Assembly (NCBI GenBank): GCA_021812385.1
Contig: JAKANO010000001.1
Location: 62,001 to 126,000, forward strand
Reading direction: 5' to 3'
Source: Pseudomonadota bacterium
GTDB lineage: Bacteria; Pseudomonadota; Gammaproteobacteria; Burkholderiales; Thiobacteraceae
Length of the DNA stretch: 64,000 bases
Shown here: one piece after another, positions 37,653-48,200 of the stretch
Layout of the letters: each line of letters starts with the position of its first letter
How positions within the stretch are numbered: position 1 is the stretch's first letter
Program-made: the position numbers and the translations under genes
The notes under the pieces: generated by a model
The model's input: the letters and a program-made list of their open reading frames with translations, nothing else
What the model was told of the DNA's origin: nothing
Databases searched by the model: none

Positions 37653-38757
37653 TTAAACGCCCTGTTTCAAACTTGCTTCGATGAATGCATCGAGATCGCC
37701 GTCCAGCACTCGTTGCGTATTGGATATTTCAACATTGGTGCGCAGGTCCTTGATGCGCGATTGGTCTAGCACGTAGGAGCGGATCTGGTGGCCCCAGCCT
37801 ACGTCCGACTTGCCCGCTTCCAGCTTGTCCTGCTCGGCTTGGCGCTTGCGGATTTCCGCTTCGTATAGTTTCGATTTCAGCATGGCCATGGCCTCGGCGC
37901 GGTTGCGGTGTTGCGAGCGGTCGTTCTGGCATTGCACCACGATGCCGCTGGGCGCATGCGTGATGCGGATCGCGGAGTCGGTCTTGTTGATGTGCTGGCC
38001 GCCCGCGCCGGAAGCGCGAAAGGTATCCACGCGCAGGTCGGCGGGGTTGATGTCGATCTCGAACGACTCGTCTACTTCCGGATACACGAATACGCTGGCG
38101 AACGAGGTATGGCGCCCGCCCGCCGAGTCGAACGGCGATTTGCGCACCAGGCGGTGCACGCCGGTCTCGGTGCGCAGGTAGCCGTAGGCATAGTCGCCTT
38201 CGATTTTCAGGCTGGCGGAGCGGATGCCGGCGACATCGCCATCGGTCTCTTCCAGCACTTCGGCCTTGAAGCCCTTGCGCTCGGCGTATTTCAGATACTG
38301 GCGCAGCAGCATCGAGGCCCAGTCGCAGGCCTCGGTGCCGCCGGCGCCGGCCTGGATGTCGACGAAGCAATTGTTGGGGTCCATCGGATTGGCGAACATG
38401 CGGCGGAATTCCATGCCCTCGACGGTTTTTTCGATGGCCTGCGAGTCGACATCGACCGCGTGCAGCGTGTCGTCGTCGTTTTCCGCGCTGGCCATGTCGA
38501 ACAACTCTTTGGCGTCCTTGATGCCGCTATCGAGATCGATCAAGGTGTTGACCACGCCTTCCAGCATGCGCCGTTCGCGGCCCAGCTCCTGGGCGCGCTT
38601 GGCGTCTTCCCAGATCGTCGGGTCTTCTAGCTGTTGCGAAACTTCCGATAGGCGATCTTGCTTGCTATCGAAGTCAAAGATACCTCCGCAAGTCGGTGGT
38701 ACGGGCGGCCAAGTCCGTGAGACGGTTGGCGATGATATTGAGTTGTTCGGCTTCCAT
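37653..38757 (-). CDS. prfB: Peptide chain release factor 2 (programmed +1 frameshift)
   Basis: RF2 ends translation at UGA and UAA. The main open frame begins at 38567, but the full protein starts at the ATG at 38757: 27 codons are read, then the ribosome slips forward at CTT TGA (38679-38674) and continues in the second frame, giving 367 residues, the normal RF2 size. The SPF codon-recognition motif (KSPFD) lies near residue 206 and the catalytic GGQ (GAGGQH) near 251. The frameshift lets RF2 sense its own level, since the slip happens when UGA is read slowly. lysS follows. Confidence 0.95.
38674..38687 (-). promoter_or_regulatory. prfB programmed frameshift site
   Basis: On the minus strand the order is GGAGG, TAT, CTT, TGA, C. 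The SD-like GGAGG three bases before the CTT slip codon and the in-frame UGA are the classical autoregulatory elements. Here the purine run is GGAGG rather than AGGGGG. Confidence 0.95.
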
Positions 38758-38806
38758 GGGGTGCTTGCTTCAAAAAACGGCTATTTTACCGCAGATGGGG
38801 CGCTTC

Positions 38807-40060
38807 TCAGAAGATAAACAACGCCCCGCCGCAACCCACGGCTACCGCCGCCATCGCCGGCAGGCAGGCCCAGGCCAGGGAGCGGCCGCCGATGGTCAAC
38901 ACCAGCGACCATTTGAAGGCTAAATTAGCCAGCAGCGCCACGGTGATGGCGATTACGACCTGCTCCTGCGCGAGCTGCCCCAAGTGCAGCAGGCGCATGC
39001 TGGACAGCGCGATGGGGTCGACATCGACCAAGCCGGAAGCGAGCGCCACAGCATACAGGCCGATTGCGCCGGCGGCATTGGAGAGCCAGGCCGACGCCAG
39101 CAGTACGCCGGCGTAGAGCAGTCCGAAGCTGAGTGCGGTGCGCAATTCGGTCGGGTTGCTCATGCCGGGCATTGGCAACTTTTCCTGCGTTTGGCGCCGC
39201 CAATGGAAGAACGTCAGCAGCAGCCCGAGCAGCAAGCCCGCGCCCAGCACCTGCAACAAGCGCGGCAGCACGGTGGGGGCGAGGATGGCGGCCAGGATCG
39301 CCAAGCGCGGCAGCACCACCAGATTCGCCAGCAAGATCACGCTGATCGACAGCCTGCGCATTTTCGGTTCGGCGCGCGCATGCTTGGTGTAAACCAGCGT
39401 GGTTGCGGTGCTCGATACCAAGCCGCCCAGCAAGCCCAGCAGCAGCCCGCCATTGCGCTCGCCGAATAAACGCAGGGTGACATAACCGGCCAGGCTGACC
39501 CCGGAAATCAACACCACCATGAGCCAGATTTGATAGGGGTTCAGTGCGTCGAAAGGGCCGAGATTCTGGTTGGGCAAAATCGGCAACACGATAAAAGTGA
39601 CCACGGCGAATTGCAGCATCGACACCAGATCGCGCCGCGACAGGCCTTTCGAGATCCCTTCCAATTCGCTCTTGTAATACAGCAAGGCGGTGGTGACGAT
39701 GGCGAGCATGATGGCCAGCGTTTGTTCGCCGTACCACAACATGGCGCCGAGGCCAAAGCACACCAACAGCGCAATCTGCGTGGTAGTGCCGGGCTCGGCG
39801 GTTTTCTCGCCGAGGTAGGCGGTGATGATGAAAGTCGCGACGGCGAGCAAGGCGGCGGCCAAGATCCAGGGCGAGCCGGCTTGCGCCGACAGCAGGGCGG
39901 CCAAGGTGCCGAATAGGGAGGTGAGGGCGAAAGTACGCACCCCGGCGCGCGCCGCCGGATTGCGTTCGCGCTCCAGGCCGATCAAAAATCCCAGCGCCAG
40001 GCTGGTGGCGAACGTCGTGAGGTGCTCGATGTTCGGGCCGTCAAATACCGAAACACTCAT
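38807..40060 (-). CDS. MgtC/DUF4010 membrane protein
   Basis: This 417-residue inner-membrane protein has 11-13 hydrophobic segments. The N-terminal part resembles MgtC/SapB (ALGFLIGLERERNP near residue 22), the rest is DUF4010. The function is unknown; transport is a guess. The ATG at 40060 overlaps the recJ stop as ATGA and has GGGAGG upstream; an in-frame GTG-like start at 40072 is less likely. It ends 49 bases before the prfB start region on the same strand. Confidence 0.85.
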   Translation of the reverse strand: MSVSVFDGPNIEHLTTFATSLALGFLIGLERERNPAARAGVRTFALTSLFGTLAALLSAQAGSPWILAAALLAVATFIITAYLGEKTAEPGTTTQIALLVCFGLGAMLWYGEQTLAIMLAIVTTALLYYKSELEGISKGLSRRDLVSMLQFAVVTFIVLPILPNQNLGPFDALNPYQIWLMVVLISGVSLAGYVTLRLFGERNGGLLLGLLGGLVSSTATTLVYTKHARAEPKMRRLSISVILLANLVVLPRLAILAAILAPTVLPRLLQVLGAGLLLGLLLTFFHWRRQTQEKLPMPGMSNPTELRTALSFGLLYAGVLLASAWLSNAAGAIGLYAVALASGLVDVDPIALSSMRLLHLGQLAQEQVVIAITVALLANLAFKWSLVLTIGGRSLAWACLPAMAAVAVGCGGALFIF

Positions 40061-41763
40061 GCCGCCTCCCAATGTTGCAGAATCAATTGCACGCTGCGCA
40101 CCCCTTTATATTCGTTCACATCCAAACGGTACACCGCTTGAATCGTATTGGGCAGGGTTTCCGCCCGGAAAAACAGCATGGCTTCGAATTGCCGCCCATC
40201 GCGCAGCAAAGACAGCTTGGTGTGTTTCTCGCCGACGATGCGCTGGTTGGCGACTTGAAACTGGTCGAGGAATTGCGGTTCGGGAAAACCCTGGCCCCAG
40301 ACCTGGCGTGCGAGCGCTTGCGCCGTGTCGAGATCGGCATCGGCGATGGGCAAACCGCCGTCGGTCTCGATGGTGCGCGCCAGCAAGGCGGGGGTCAGCC
40401 ATTCGTGGGCCACGCACTCGAATGCCGTTTCAAATTGGGCGAGGTCGTCGAGGGCGATAGTCACGCCGGCGGCCATGGCATGGCCGCCGAATTTTTTCAG
40501 CAAGTCCGGGTGGCGCTTAGCGACGAGATCGAGCGCATCGCGTAAATGAAAACCGGGAATGGAACGCCCCGAGCCTTTCAGTTCGTCGTCGTTGCTTTGC
40601 GCGAAGGTGATTACCGGGCGATGGAATTTTTCCTTGAGGCGCGAGGCGAGAATGCCGATCACGCCTTGATGCCAGGTCGGATCGAATAGGCTCAAGGCAA
40701 AACGTTCGTCGACGGTGATTTGATCCAGCCGTTCCAGCGCGCTTTCTTGCATGCCGGCTTCGATTTCACGGCGCGTGCGGTTGAGCTCATCCAGGGTGTG
40801 CGCGAGTTGCGCCGCGTGATCTGCATCGTCGGTGGTAAGCAGGGCGATGCCCAGGGACATATCATCGAGCCTGCCGGCGGCGTTCAGACGCGGGCCGAGC
40901 ATGAAGCCCATATCCCAAGTGGACGCGCGCTGCGGCTCGCGCCCGGTAATTTGATACAAGGCCAGAATGCCGGCGCAGGCCTGTCCGGCGCGAATGCGCG
41001 CCAAGCCTTGGCGCACCAAAATGCGATTGTTGTCGTCCAGCTTCACCACGTCGGCCACGGTGCCCAGCGCAACGATGTCGAGCAGCTTGGCCAGGTTAGG
41101 TTCGGTTTTGCCTGCAAACGCGCCACGCCGGCGCAACTCGGCGCGCAAGGCCAGCATCACATAAAACATCACGCCCACGCCGGCGATATTTTTGCTGGGG
41201 AAAGCGCAGCCGGGTTGATTCGGGTTCACGATCACATCGGCATCGGGCAGGGTCGCTGCCGGCAAATGATGGTCGGTGACGAAGACGCGCATGCCGAGGC
41301 GATGCGCTTCATCGACACCGGCGTGGCTGGCGATGCCGTTGTCCACGGTGATGATGACATCCGGCTTCATCTCTTCAGTTTTTTTCTGGGCCGCCAGGCG
41401 CACGATCTCCGGCGTCAAGCCATAGCCATACTCGAAACGATTCGGCACCAGGAAATCTACGATTGCGCCGAATTCGCGCAGCGCGCGCAAGCCCACCGCA
41501 CAGGCGGTCGCACCATCGGCATCGTAATCGGCGACGATCAGCAGGCGTTGCTGGGCGGCGATGGCATCGGCCAGTTGCACGGCCATGGCCTCGGCATTTT
41601 TGAGTTGCGCGATCGGCAGCAGCGCGGCGAGTTCCGCATCCAATTGCTTGGGATCGGTCACGTCGCGCGCTGCGTAAATGCGCGCCAGTAGTGGCGACAG
41701 GCCATGCTGCGTGAGGCGCGCGTAATTGGATTCGGCGTAGTGGCGGGTGGTGATGCTGATCAT
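40057..41763 (-). CDS. recJ: Single-stranded-DNA exonuclease RecJ
   Basis: This 568-residue 5'-3' exonuclease works in recombination and mismatch repair. The DHH phosphoesterase motifs are seen in order: ADYDADGATA near residue 78, DNGI near 137, TDHHLPA near 158 and the DHHA1 domain with GGHAMAAG near 425. The C-terminal OB-like domain ends at residue 568. It is downstream of the RpfE-like gene, the pairing known from Xanthomonas rpf regions. Confidence 0.93.
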   Translation of the reverse strand: MISITTRHYAESNYARLTQHGLSPLLARIYAARDVTDPKQLDAELAALLPIAQLKNAEAMAVQLADAIAAQQRLLIVADYDADGATACAVGLRALREFGAIVDFLVPNRFEYGYGLTPEIVRLAAQKKTEEMKPDVIITVDNGIASHAGVDEAHRLGMRVFVTDHHLPAATLPDADVIVNPNQPGCAFPSKNIAGVGVMFYVMLALRAELRRRGAFAGKTEPNLAKLLDIVALGTVADVVKLDDNNRILVRQGLARIRAGQACAGILALYQITGREPQRASTWDMGFMLGPRLNAAGRLDDMSLGIALLTTDDADHAAQLAHTLDELNRTRREIEAGMQESALERLDQITVDERFALSLFDPTWHQGVIGILASRLKEKFHRPVITFAQSNDDELKGSGRSIPGFHLRDALDLVAKRHPDLLKKFGGHAMAAGVTIALDDLAQFETAFECVAHEWLTPALLARTIETDGGLPIADADLDTAQALARQVWGQGFPEPQFLDQFQVANQRIVGEKHTKLSLLRDGRQFEAMLFFRAETLPNTIQAVYRLDVNEYKGVRSVQLILQHWEAA

Positions 41764-41791
41764 GCGGGGATTATCCTATAAAGAACATTTC

Positions 41792-41894
41792 TCACCACGG
41801 AGTACACAGAGGACACGGAGGAAAGTCAAAATTGTTTCAAGATTTTTATCAGGTTTGGGGTTTAACTCCGTGTCCTCTGTGTACTCCGTGGTGA
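41792..41894. repeat. Long perfect inverted repeat, CACGGAG family
   Basis: Arms 41792-41820 and 41866-41894 are perfectly complementary 29-mers, spacer 45 bases, rich in CACGGAG/CACAGAGG units. It fills most of the gap between the RpfE-like gene and recJ. It is a cousin of the repeat at 27689. Confidence 0.92.
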
Positions 41895-41901
41895 AGGATT
41901 T

Positions 41902-42939
41902 TTAGCCCGGCAAATAATGCTTAAGCCCTTTCGCCCGTCGCCAAAATTGCCAGCGGCCAGAGCGCATAGTCGTCACAGAAAGACAGCCTTGCTCGCTGAT
42001 CGCGTGCAGCGTCACTTCGGATACGATGCCACGTCGCAATGCATAGCATAAGGGCTTAATCCAATCGGCTTCCAGGCTGGCCAGTTTCTTGCGCCAAGCT
42101 TCATGGTCGCCGTACCACGCGGCGCGGCGTAGCTCATCCCATAACACGCAATGTGCGCCAGTCGTTTTTGCATGCGCCATGAAAGTGTCGAAATTTAAGG
42201 GCAGTGCTTGCGGCGATTGTTTGGCTGCCAGCGCCAGCCCGCGTGCCAGCGCATCATCCGCCCACAGTTGTTCTTTTAGCAAAGGCCGCACTGCCTGTGC
42301 TGGGTAAACGCCGCCGCCCCAAAACCACACGCTGTTGATTGGCGGCTGGCCTTGCTCTTCGCGCGCCTGATTGATCGGATGCGCATGCAACAGCATTTGA
42401 ATTTCGGTGGCGATTTGGTTCCAGCGCAAACCCTCCGCGCCGCTGGGCAGGCAGGCATTGATGCCTTTGCCCGCCACGGCGGGCAGGGGCTGCGTTACCA
42501 GCTCGGGGGCGGCATCGAGCGCGATGTACCAACGCGTGGGCTGTGGCGCAATAAAATGCAGCTTGTCCTGCACGAAGTGTTGATTGAGCGATTCAGTCAA
42601 CGCGCTGGCCTCAGCAGCAGTAATCGCCAGCATGCTGCCATCCACCAACACCAGTTGATCGCGCTGTGCTTGCAGGTGCACCGGGTCGGCGCGCAGCCAG
42701 TAAGCGCTATCGGGCGCGGCACCATCGGCCAACAGTGCAAGGCTGGCTATCGCTGGTGAATGCTCCAGCCCATAGTGTTGCATCAACCACGCTTCCAGGC
42801 TCAAGCCGGTGCTGCCGTGGAGTGCGCCGCGCGCGAACAGCCATTGCAGATCGGGCAGGTGCAATCCGTGATACAGATCAAGCATGCCGCCCGGCGGTTG
42901 CGGCGGTAGGAGATCTGGAATGATTAATGTAAAACGCAT
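41902..42939 (-). CDS. RpfE-like conserved protein
   Basis: This 345-residue cytoplasmic protein is conserved in beta- and gammaproteobacteria beside recJ, where it is often named RpfE or a phosphoglycerate mutase regulator. The N-terminus FTLIIPDLLPP and a central GEE/WFWGGGVYP stretch (about residue 220) fit that family. No catalytic motif is evident to me. It precedes recJ by about 140 bases and is transcribed away from sixA. Confidence 0.75.
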   Translation of the reverse strand: MRFTLIIPDLLPPQPPGGMLDLYHGLHLPDLQWLFARGALHGSTGLSLEAWLMQHYGLEHSPAIASLALLADGAAPDSAYWLRADPVHLQAQRDQLVLVDGSMLAITAAEASALTESLNQHFVQDKLHFIAPQPTRWYIALDAAPELVTQPLPAVAGKGINACLPSGAEGLRWNQIATEIQMLLHAHPINQAREEQGQPPINSVWFWGGGVYPAQAVRPLLKEQLWADDALARGLALAAKQSPQALPLNFDTFMAHAKTTGAHCVLWDELRRAAWYGDHEAWRKKLASLEADWIKPLCYALRRGIVSEVTLHAISEQGCLSVTTMRSGRWQFWRRAKGLKHYLPG

Positions 42940-42989
42940 GCTTCAGTGTAACATTTGCACGCCACACTCTCGTATTTTTGGAGTCGACG

Positions 42990-43442
42990 ATGGATCTCAT
43001 TTTATGGCGTCACGCCGAAGCGGAAGACGGCACACCCGATGCCGGGCGCAAGCTCACCGACAAAGGCCAGAAGCAGGCCAAGCAAATGGCCGATTGGCTT
43101 AAATCGCGCTTGCCGCAAAATACCCGCATCCTGGTCAGCCCCGCCACGCGCACCCAGCAAACCGCCGCGGCGTTGGGCATGGAATTCGAAACCGTAAAAG
43201 AAGTTGGTTTATCCACCAACGCGGTATCGCTGCTTGCGAAAGCCGGCTGGCCGGATGCGCATGGCGCGGTCTTGATCGTCGGTCATCAGCCGACGCTGGG
43301 CCAAGTTGCCGCGTTTCTCCTCAGCGGCGAAGAGCGGGATTGGAGCATTAAAAAGGGCGCGGTGTGGTGGATCAGCAACCGCGTGCGCCAGGAGGAAATG
43401 CAAACAGTGCTGCGCTGCGTGTTGGCGCCGGACATGTTGTAG
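42990..43442 (+). CDS. sixA: Phosphohistidine phosphatase SixA
   Basis: This 150-residue cytoplasmic phosphatase of the histidine phosphatase family removes phosphate from His of phosphotransfer proteins. The RHG-like motif RHAEAED lies at residues 7-13, and the second catalytic histidine is in GHQPTLG near 98. The ATG at 42990 has GGAG 6 bases upstream. It stands alone before the caspase gene. Confidence 0.9.
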   Translation: MDLILWRHAEAEDGTPDAGRKLTDKGQKQAKQMADWLKSRLPQNTRILVSPATRTQQTAAALGMEFETVKEVGLSTNAVSLLAKAGWPDAHGAVLIVGHQPTLGQVAAFLLSGEERDWSIKKGAVWWISNRVRQEEMQTVLRCVLAPDML

Positions 43443-43557
43443 TGTTTTTCCAATGCGCGCTTGCTTGGGCTGCAACGCTCAAGGATACGTAGGGTCGTGC
43501 CGTTAAGTGGCTATCTATAAGCAGTTACACCATGCTACAACTGACAGGCCTCTCCCC

Positions 43558-45135
43558 ATGAAAACATTGCCCCACCTGCTGCGCCTGTGCTTGCTTGGCA
43601 CCGCGCTCTTGGCCTTGTCCGCCGAGGCCCAAGCCCCGGCCGACATCCGCATCGCGCTGGTTATCGGCAATTCCGCCTACCAGGGCGGCGCGGCCCTCGC
43701 CAACCCCGCCCACGACGCCAAGGCCATGAGCGAAACCTTGCGCGGCATGGGCTTTGTCGTGGTGGAGTTGCGCGACGGCAGCAAGGCGCAAATGAACGCC
43801 GCCGTGGCCAAGGTGCAAGCGGCGCTCAAGGGCAAGCAAGGCGTGGGTATGCTCTACTACGCCGGACATGGATTACAAGTCGATGCGCGCAACTACATGG
43901 TGCCGGTAGACGCCAAGGTTCTGAAAGTCGCCGACGTGCCGCAACAGACCGTCGACGTGAACAACGTAGTGGAAGCTTTTAAAGCCGCAGGCAACCGCAT
44001 GAACATCCTGGTGCTGGACGCCTGCCGCAACAACCCCTTCGGCAGCATCAACACCGGCAAAGGCCTGGCGCCGCTGGATGCGCCCAGCGGCACTTTTTTA
44101 GCCTACGCCACCGCGCCCGGAAACGTGGCCGAGGATGGGGATGTGAAAACCGGCAACGGCCTGTATACCCAATACCTGCTGCAAGAACTGAAGAAACCGC
44201 ATGCGCGCATCGAAGATGTGTTCAAGCGCGTACGCTTCGCCGTGCGCAAGGCTTCCGATGGGCGGCAGATCCCATGGGAATCCACCAGCCTGGAAGACGA
44301 CTTCGAATTCAACGATGGCAAGATCATCGCACCGGTTAAGCTCACGGCACGGCAGTTGCAGGCCGAATTTAGCGTGGAAAAACAGGACTGGGATCGCATC
44401 AAGAACAGCGGCAATGTGGATGATTTTTACGCCTTCATCCAAAAATATCCGAGCGGCACCATCACCGAGGCGGCGCATGACAAGCTTAACCTGCTGACCA
44501 AGCCGCGCCTGGTGGTGCAAGGCGCCGGCGCGGATGGCAAGGATCAAGCCTATAGCGTGTCCAAGTTCCGCCTGGGCGACGTTTACGAGAAGCGCGTCAC
44601 CACGTCGAGCGCCAACATCAATACGGCCATGAAACTGATCTACCGCGTGATTAAAGTTGAGCCCGACCGTATCGAGGTGATGTTGGAATACCCGGACTCC
44701 AAAGGCGCGGTTCCGAATACCAAGATGGTGTTCGATGGCAGCGCGGGCCTGCTGGCAATGGGCGAAATCTCACGCTACGACCCGCCCCAGCAATACGTGC
44801 CGGGCGGCTTGCTGCAAGTCGGGCGCAGCTGGGCATCGGCTTACACCGTTACCTTCGGATCGAGTCTCAATTTTCCGCCGCGCACGCAAGCCGGAGAAGC
44901 GCGCATCGTAGCGCGCGAGCAACTCAACTTGCCGGCCGGCGTGTTCAACACCTTCCGCATGGAAGTGACCGCGCGCGCCTTCGATGCCAAGGGTGAGCAG
45001 CCCGCGTCGCAAAGTACGGTGTGGATGGTCCCTGATTTGCCGCTGCCCGTTCGCAGCGAATCCACGCTCGACACGCCGGGTATCGGCAAGATGAAGGTGG
45101 TGGAGGAGATGGTGCGGATTGTTCGCGGCAGCTAG
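43558..45135 (+). CDS. Secreted caspase-like peptidase (C14)
   Basis: This 525-residue protein has a signal peptide (residues 1-22, ending SAEA) and a caspase p20 domain (about 28-270). The catalytic His is in YYAGHG near residue 104 and the Cys in LDACRNNPFG near 160. The remaining part (about 270-525) has no recognised domain and may bind ligands or substrates. Bacterial caspase relatives cleave after Arg or Lys and are often calcium dependent. The ATG at 43558 gives the signal peptide; upstream starts do not. A large CHAT protein follows 75 bases later, which suggests joint function. Confidence 0.9.
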   Translation: MKTLPHLLRLCLLGTALLALSAEAQAPADIRIALVIGNSAYQGGAALANPAHDAKAMSETLRGMGFVVVELRDGSKAQMNAAVAKVQAALKGKQGVGMLYYAGHGLQVDARNYMVPVDAKVLKVADVPQQTVDVNNVVEAFKAAGNRMNILVLDACRNNPFGSINTGKGLAPLDAPSGTFLAYATAPGNVAEDGDVKTGNGLYTQYLLQELKKPHARIEDVFKRVRFAVRKASDGRQIPWESTSLEDDFEFNDGKIIAPVKLTARQLQAEFSVEKQDWDRIKNSGNVDDFYAFIQKYPSGTITEAAHDKLNLLTKPRLVVQGAGADGKDQAYSVSKFRLGDVYEKRVTTSSANINTAMKLIYRVIKVEPDRIEVMLEYPDSKGAVPNTKMVFDGSAGLLAMGEISRYDPPQQYVPGGLLQVGRSWASAYTVTFGSSLNFPPRTQAGEARIVAREQLNLPAGVFNTFRMEVTARAFDAKGEQPASQSTVWMVPDLPLPVRSESTLDTPGIGKMKVVEEMVRIVRGS

Positions 45136-45210
45136 GGCGACCGCCCACGCATCGGCATCGTATTGCTGGACGTCGAAGGGCTGCTTTGGCGGCGCCAATG
45201 AAGGAAATGC

Positions 45211-48200
45211 ATGAAGCGCTTTGTGTTGTCTGTTTTGGTATCGTTTTTAATCCCGTTGGGTTCTGCCTCGGCCATGCAAAATCTGCCGCTGCGTGTACCG
45301 AAGGAGATTGGCGCCGACAGTGTGCTCGCGCAGGAAATGCGCGCGCTGATGCAAGATTATGCACGACGGCTCACCTCGGTGCGCGTGCTCAACTGGTTAG
45401 ATTTTGAAACCCACGCGACGCGCAATTGGACCCCCCATCTCGATAAGTTCAGAGCGGCATGCCGGGCGCAGACGGAACCGTGCACGCTAATCCTGCGCGC
45501 ACAGCTCAAGGCGTTGCGGGATGATTTGGAGCGGGAGAGCGCCGCGCCGCGCACCGAGCGTTTCGGCGCGGCCTTGTCCGCCATGGCCGACTTATGTGCC
45601 GAGCCGCCGTGGAATGGAACGCTGGATTCGCAGCTATTCAATCTTTGCGGCGGGCAGGGCGGAATGGCTGGCAATGCCGCGATTGCCTGGTTCGAGCTGG
45701 GATACGACGAACTATTTCTGGCGTACTTCGCGTTGCATGAACAAAAGCGCTTGAGCACCGTCGCCTGGTTGGCCGAACAGCCTGGTCAAACGGCCAAGGC
45801 GCAGCGCCAACGTCTGGAGAGCCAGGTGAGTTACCAGGTTTTGGCAAGATACGATGAGGCGATCGATGCACTGCCGGAGGCGGCGCAATCCTGGATGCAG
45901 CTACTGCTTAAAGCGCTGCCAAGGCAGGATTTTGCGCCGCTGCTCCTGGCCTCGATGAACCTGGCGCGGGTGTCCTACCAACTCGGCGAGGTGGAGCAAG
46001 GCAAGCATTGGCAAAATGTTGCCGAACAAATTAGAACCGAACATCCGGCACTGCAACCAGCGACAGGTTGCTGGTTCGACAGCGAACAAGCCCGCCTCGA
46101 TCTCGCGCATGCTGTTGCGTTGCGCAGGCCTTTCGATACCGCGTCGGTCATCCAGGGCTTGATAAAACGTGATTGCCCATACACCACGCTCACGATTGAT
46201 TACGCAGTGGCGAACTTGCGATCCTCGCAGCCCAGCACAACGGCGGCGACGTTAGCGCGGGTGCTTAGCGCTTGCGTGAAGTCGGCGCAGTGTCCCGGCA
46301 GTCGTGTCCAGCATCTCCAGGATTTGCTGGCGATCGCGCAAGGCCGGGAACCCGAGCTGCGCAAGCTCGCGGCGCGTTGGCTGGACGACAGCCGGATTGG
46401 CCGATTCAATGCCGTCGAGCGGCAAATCGTATGGGTGCTTGCCGATACATTGGCCAGCCGTAAAGCAGGGCAGGCCGCTGCGCAACAGCTGTACGCAGCC
46501 TTGGACGATCAGATCCATGACGCGCGTGCCGGCCTCACCGGCATGAGCCCCTTAAGGCTAAAAAATCTGGCGCGCTACGACGAGCTCAGCCGCTTGCGCG
46601 TCAAGGAAACGGTGCAGCAAGGCGGGATAATGTCGTTCGACTGGAGTGAATCGTTGCGCGCGCAGTCGCTGTTGCGGCGTTTGCGTATCAAGCGCTGGCA
46701 GCAGGAGTTCGCCGGCGTTCAAGACCCTGCGGCACGCGCAAAACTTCAGGCGCAGTTGGCAACGCTGGCCACGCTGCGCGAGCAAGCCAGTCAGTTATCG
46801 GGCCAATCAGCACTCGAACGTGCGCTGCATGCCGCGCTCTTGGCCGATGCAGTAGACGGCGCAGCGCTGTTTCAGGAGCAGTATCTTCAGGAGCTTGCGG
46901 CACGCCAGGCGGAAGCGGCCGGCGCGTCAGCGCGCAAGGCATGGCTGGGCGGCGCCGGCATCGATATTTTGATGCACGAACAGCGCAGCATGCCCATCGG
47001 GCAGCCTTTTCCTTCGCTGGGTACGGATGAGGCTTATTTATCCTGGCTGCGCGTCCCGGGCGGCTATGTTGGCACCTTGGCTATGCCCGATCCGCAGCGC
47101 ACCAGCCCATGGGGTTCGCATCGGCTGGTAAGCCGCTTCGTGGCGGTGTCGGAACCGATGGCATCGACCCTCGACCTGTATCGAAAGTTGTTGCAGTCGG
47201 GGGCGGCCGAGAGTCACGACAGAACATTTTTTTCGCCTGCGCAGGGCAGCGCCCCGGGCTTGGAACTGCAAGGCGTAGCGGTTTGGCGTCAGCCGGATGG
47301 AAGCTTTGCAGCGACCGAGCAGCCTGTTGCTGGGTCGGTGCGGGCGCAGTCATTTACCGAACTGGGCTCGGCCATCTACAAGTGCTTGCTGGCGCCTTTT
47401 CAGACGCAGCTTGCGCAGGTGCGGCGCCTAGTCATCAGCCCGGACGGAGCGCTAGCTTATTTGCCGTTTGAAACGCTTTCGAACAATGGTGTTGCGCTGC
47501 TCGATACGGTGGATATTGCCTATGTGCAGTCGCTTGCGGTGCATCAGGAGCTGACGACGCGCGCGCGTTCGCCGAACGTATCCGGCCCGGCATTGCTGAC
47601 GCTCGCTGATCCGGATTACACCCTGGCGACGGCCAAGGTTTCACCCAGCCGCACATTGCCGCGCTTTCTTGCCGCGGCGAATTGGCCGTCGCTGCCTGGA
47701 ACACGGGTTGAATCGAGCGCGCTGCTGCGACTCTTCCCGGGCGGACAGCAGTGGTTAGGCGCGCAAGCAAGTCGCAAAGAGCTGGATAAGCTGCAACGCA
47801 GCGGCGCGCTCAAACAATATCGAATCTTGCATTTTGCGACCCACGGTTACGTGGACGATGATCGCAGCGCGCTGGTGTTATCCATGCTGGATGGGCCGGA
47901 TCAAGGATACTTGCAGGACACGGATGTTTTGGATTTGCAACTCAACACCGATCTGGTGCTGTTGTCGGCGTGCGATACCGGCATCGGCCGCAACGTCAGC
48001 GGTGAAGGGGTGATGGGACTTCCCTATGCATTTATGTTGGCAGGGAATTCGAATACCTTAATGTCGCTTTGGCCGGTGGATGACGCAGGAACCGCCGCAT
48101 TGATGACGACGTTCATGACGAAAGTTCAGAGCGGCACCGATTTGCTTGCGGCATTGAATCAGACTAAGCGCGAGTTTGCCCGCGGCGTTCATGGCAAGGC

